From: Chamaecrista fasciculata
Lineage: Eukaryota; Streptophyta; Magnoliopsida; Fabales; Fabaceae
Reading direction: 5' to 3'
Length of the DNA stretch: 64,000 bases
Assembly (NCBI GenBank): GCA_003254925.1
Contig: QANZ01045835.1
Span: forward strand, 20,590 to 84,589
In this document: positions 63,861 to 64,000 of the stretch, piece by piece
Layout: the number at the start of each line of letters is the position of its first letter
How positions within the stretch are numbered: position 1 is the stretch's first letter
Program-made: the position numbers and the translations under genes
The notes under the pieces: generated by a model
Database searches by the model: none
Told to the model about the DNA's origin: nothing
Seen by the model: only the letters and a program-made list of their open reading frames with translations

Positions 63861-64000
63861 ATATTGGAATTATTTTTTGACATACAATTTGGTCCATAAA
63901 TTCGAACTATTCCAATTAATCAATCTCTAACATGTGTAAATGATAACTCGGGCCTTGTAGAAAACCCCAATCATTAATAATGGGGTCTATTTATGAAATT

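Overview
The window is plant nuclear DNA, most likely from a eudicot. It is AT-rich, its genes are cut by many GT-AG introns, and its intergenic DNA is full of short inverted-repeat elements carrying 'TTTGGTCCCTAA'-type motifs plus LTR and LINE remains. No species can be named from the sequence alone.

Two genes can be rebuilt exon by exon. The first, on the minus strand at 12567-30475, is a phototropin of the PHOT2 type. It has 22 coding exons and encodes 965 residues: LOV1, LOV2 and an AGC-VIII Ser/Thr kinase, with all key residues present. The second, on the plus strand at 37571-46643, has 11 exons and encodes a 410-residue CCCH zinc-finger protein with NPFGFG-type repeats, the plant NUP42-like / C3H16 class. 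One of its exons was created by a 190 bp tandem duplication that carried an intron.

Layout. 1-9320: a tandemly duplicated region, with a nearly identical 3.2 kb direct repeat, holding repeated exon-like blocks of an unrecognised minus-strand gene; two paralogous 5' ends lie at 682 and 9184. 9320-12566: intergenic DNA with repeat-derived segments. 12567-32100: PHOT2 and its leader; three introns hold LTR-retrotransposon remains. 32100-37570: intergenic DNA with three large inverted-repeat elements. 37571-46643: the CCCH gene; one intron carries a decayed Ty3/gypsy integrase fragment on the opposite strand. 46644-61400: a decaying tandem array of a small plant gene family I cannot name, recognisable by shared promoter-side, exon, stop and 3' UTR blocks. 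This array is invaded by a LINE that carries a Harbinger-like MITE, by a second LINE fragment, by an LTR-like GC-rich island and by a 541 bp assembly gap. 61400-64000: further MITEs, including a second copy of the Harbinger-like element.

The two intact genes have no evident functional link. PHOT2 is a plasma-membrane blue-light receptor kinase and the CCCH/FG protein is expected at the nuclear pore. The most interesting material is the repetitive architecture: the exon-duplicating array at 1-9.3 kb, the degenerating tandem family at 47.7-61.4 kb, the GC-rich variable core of the Harbinger-like MITE, and the duplicated exon in the CCCH gene.
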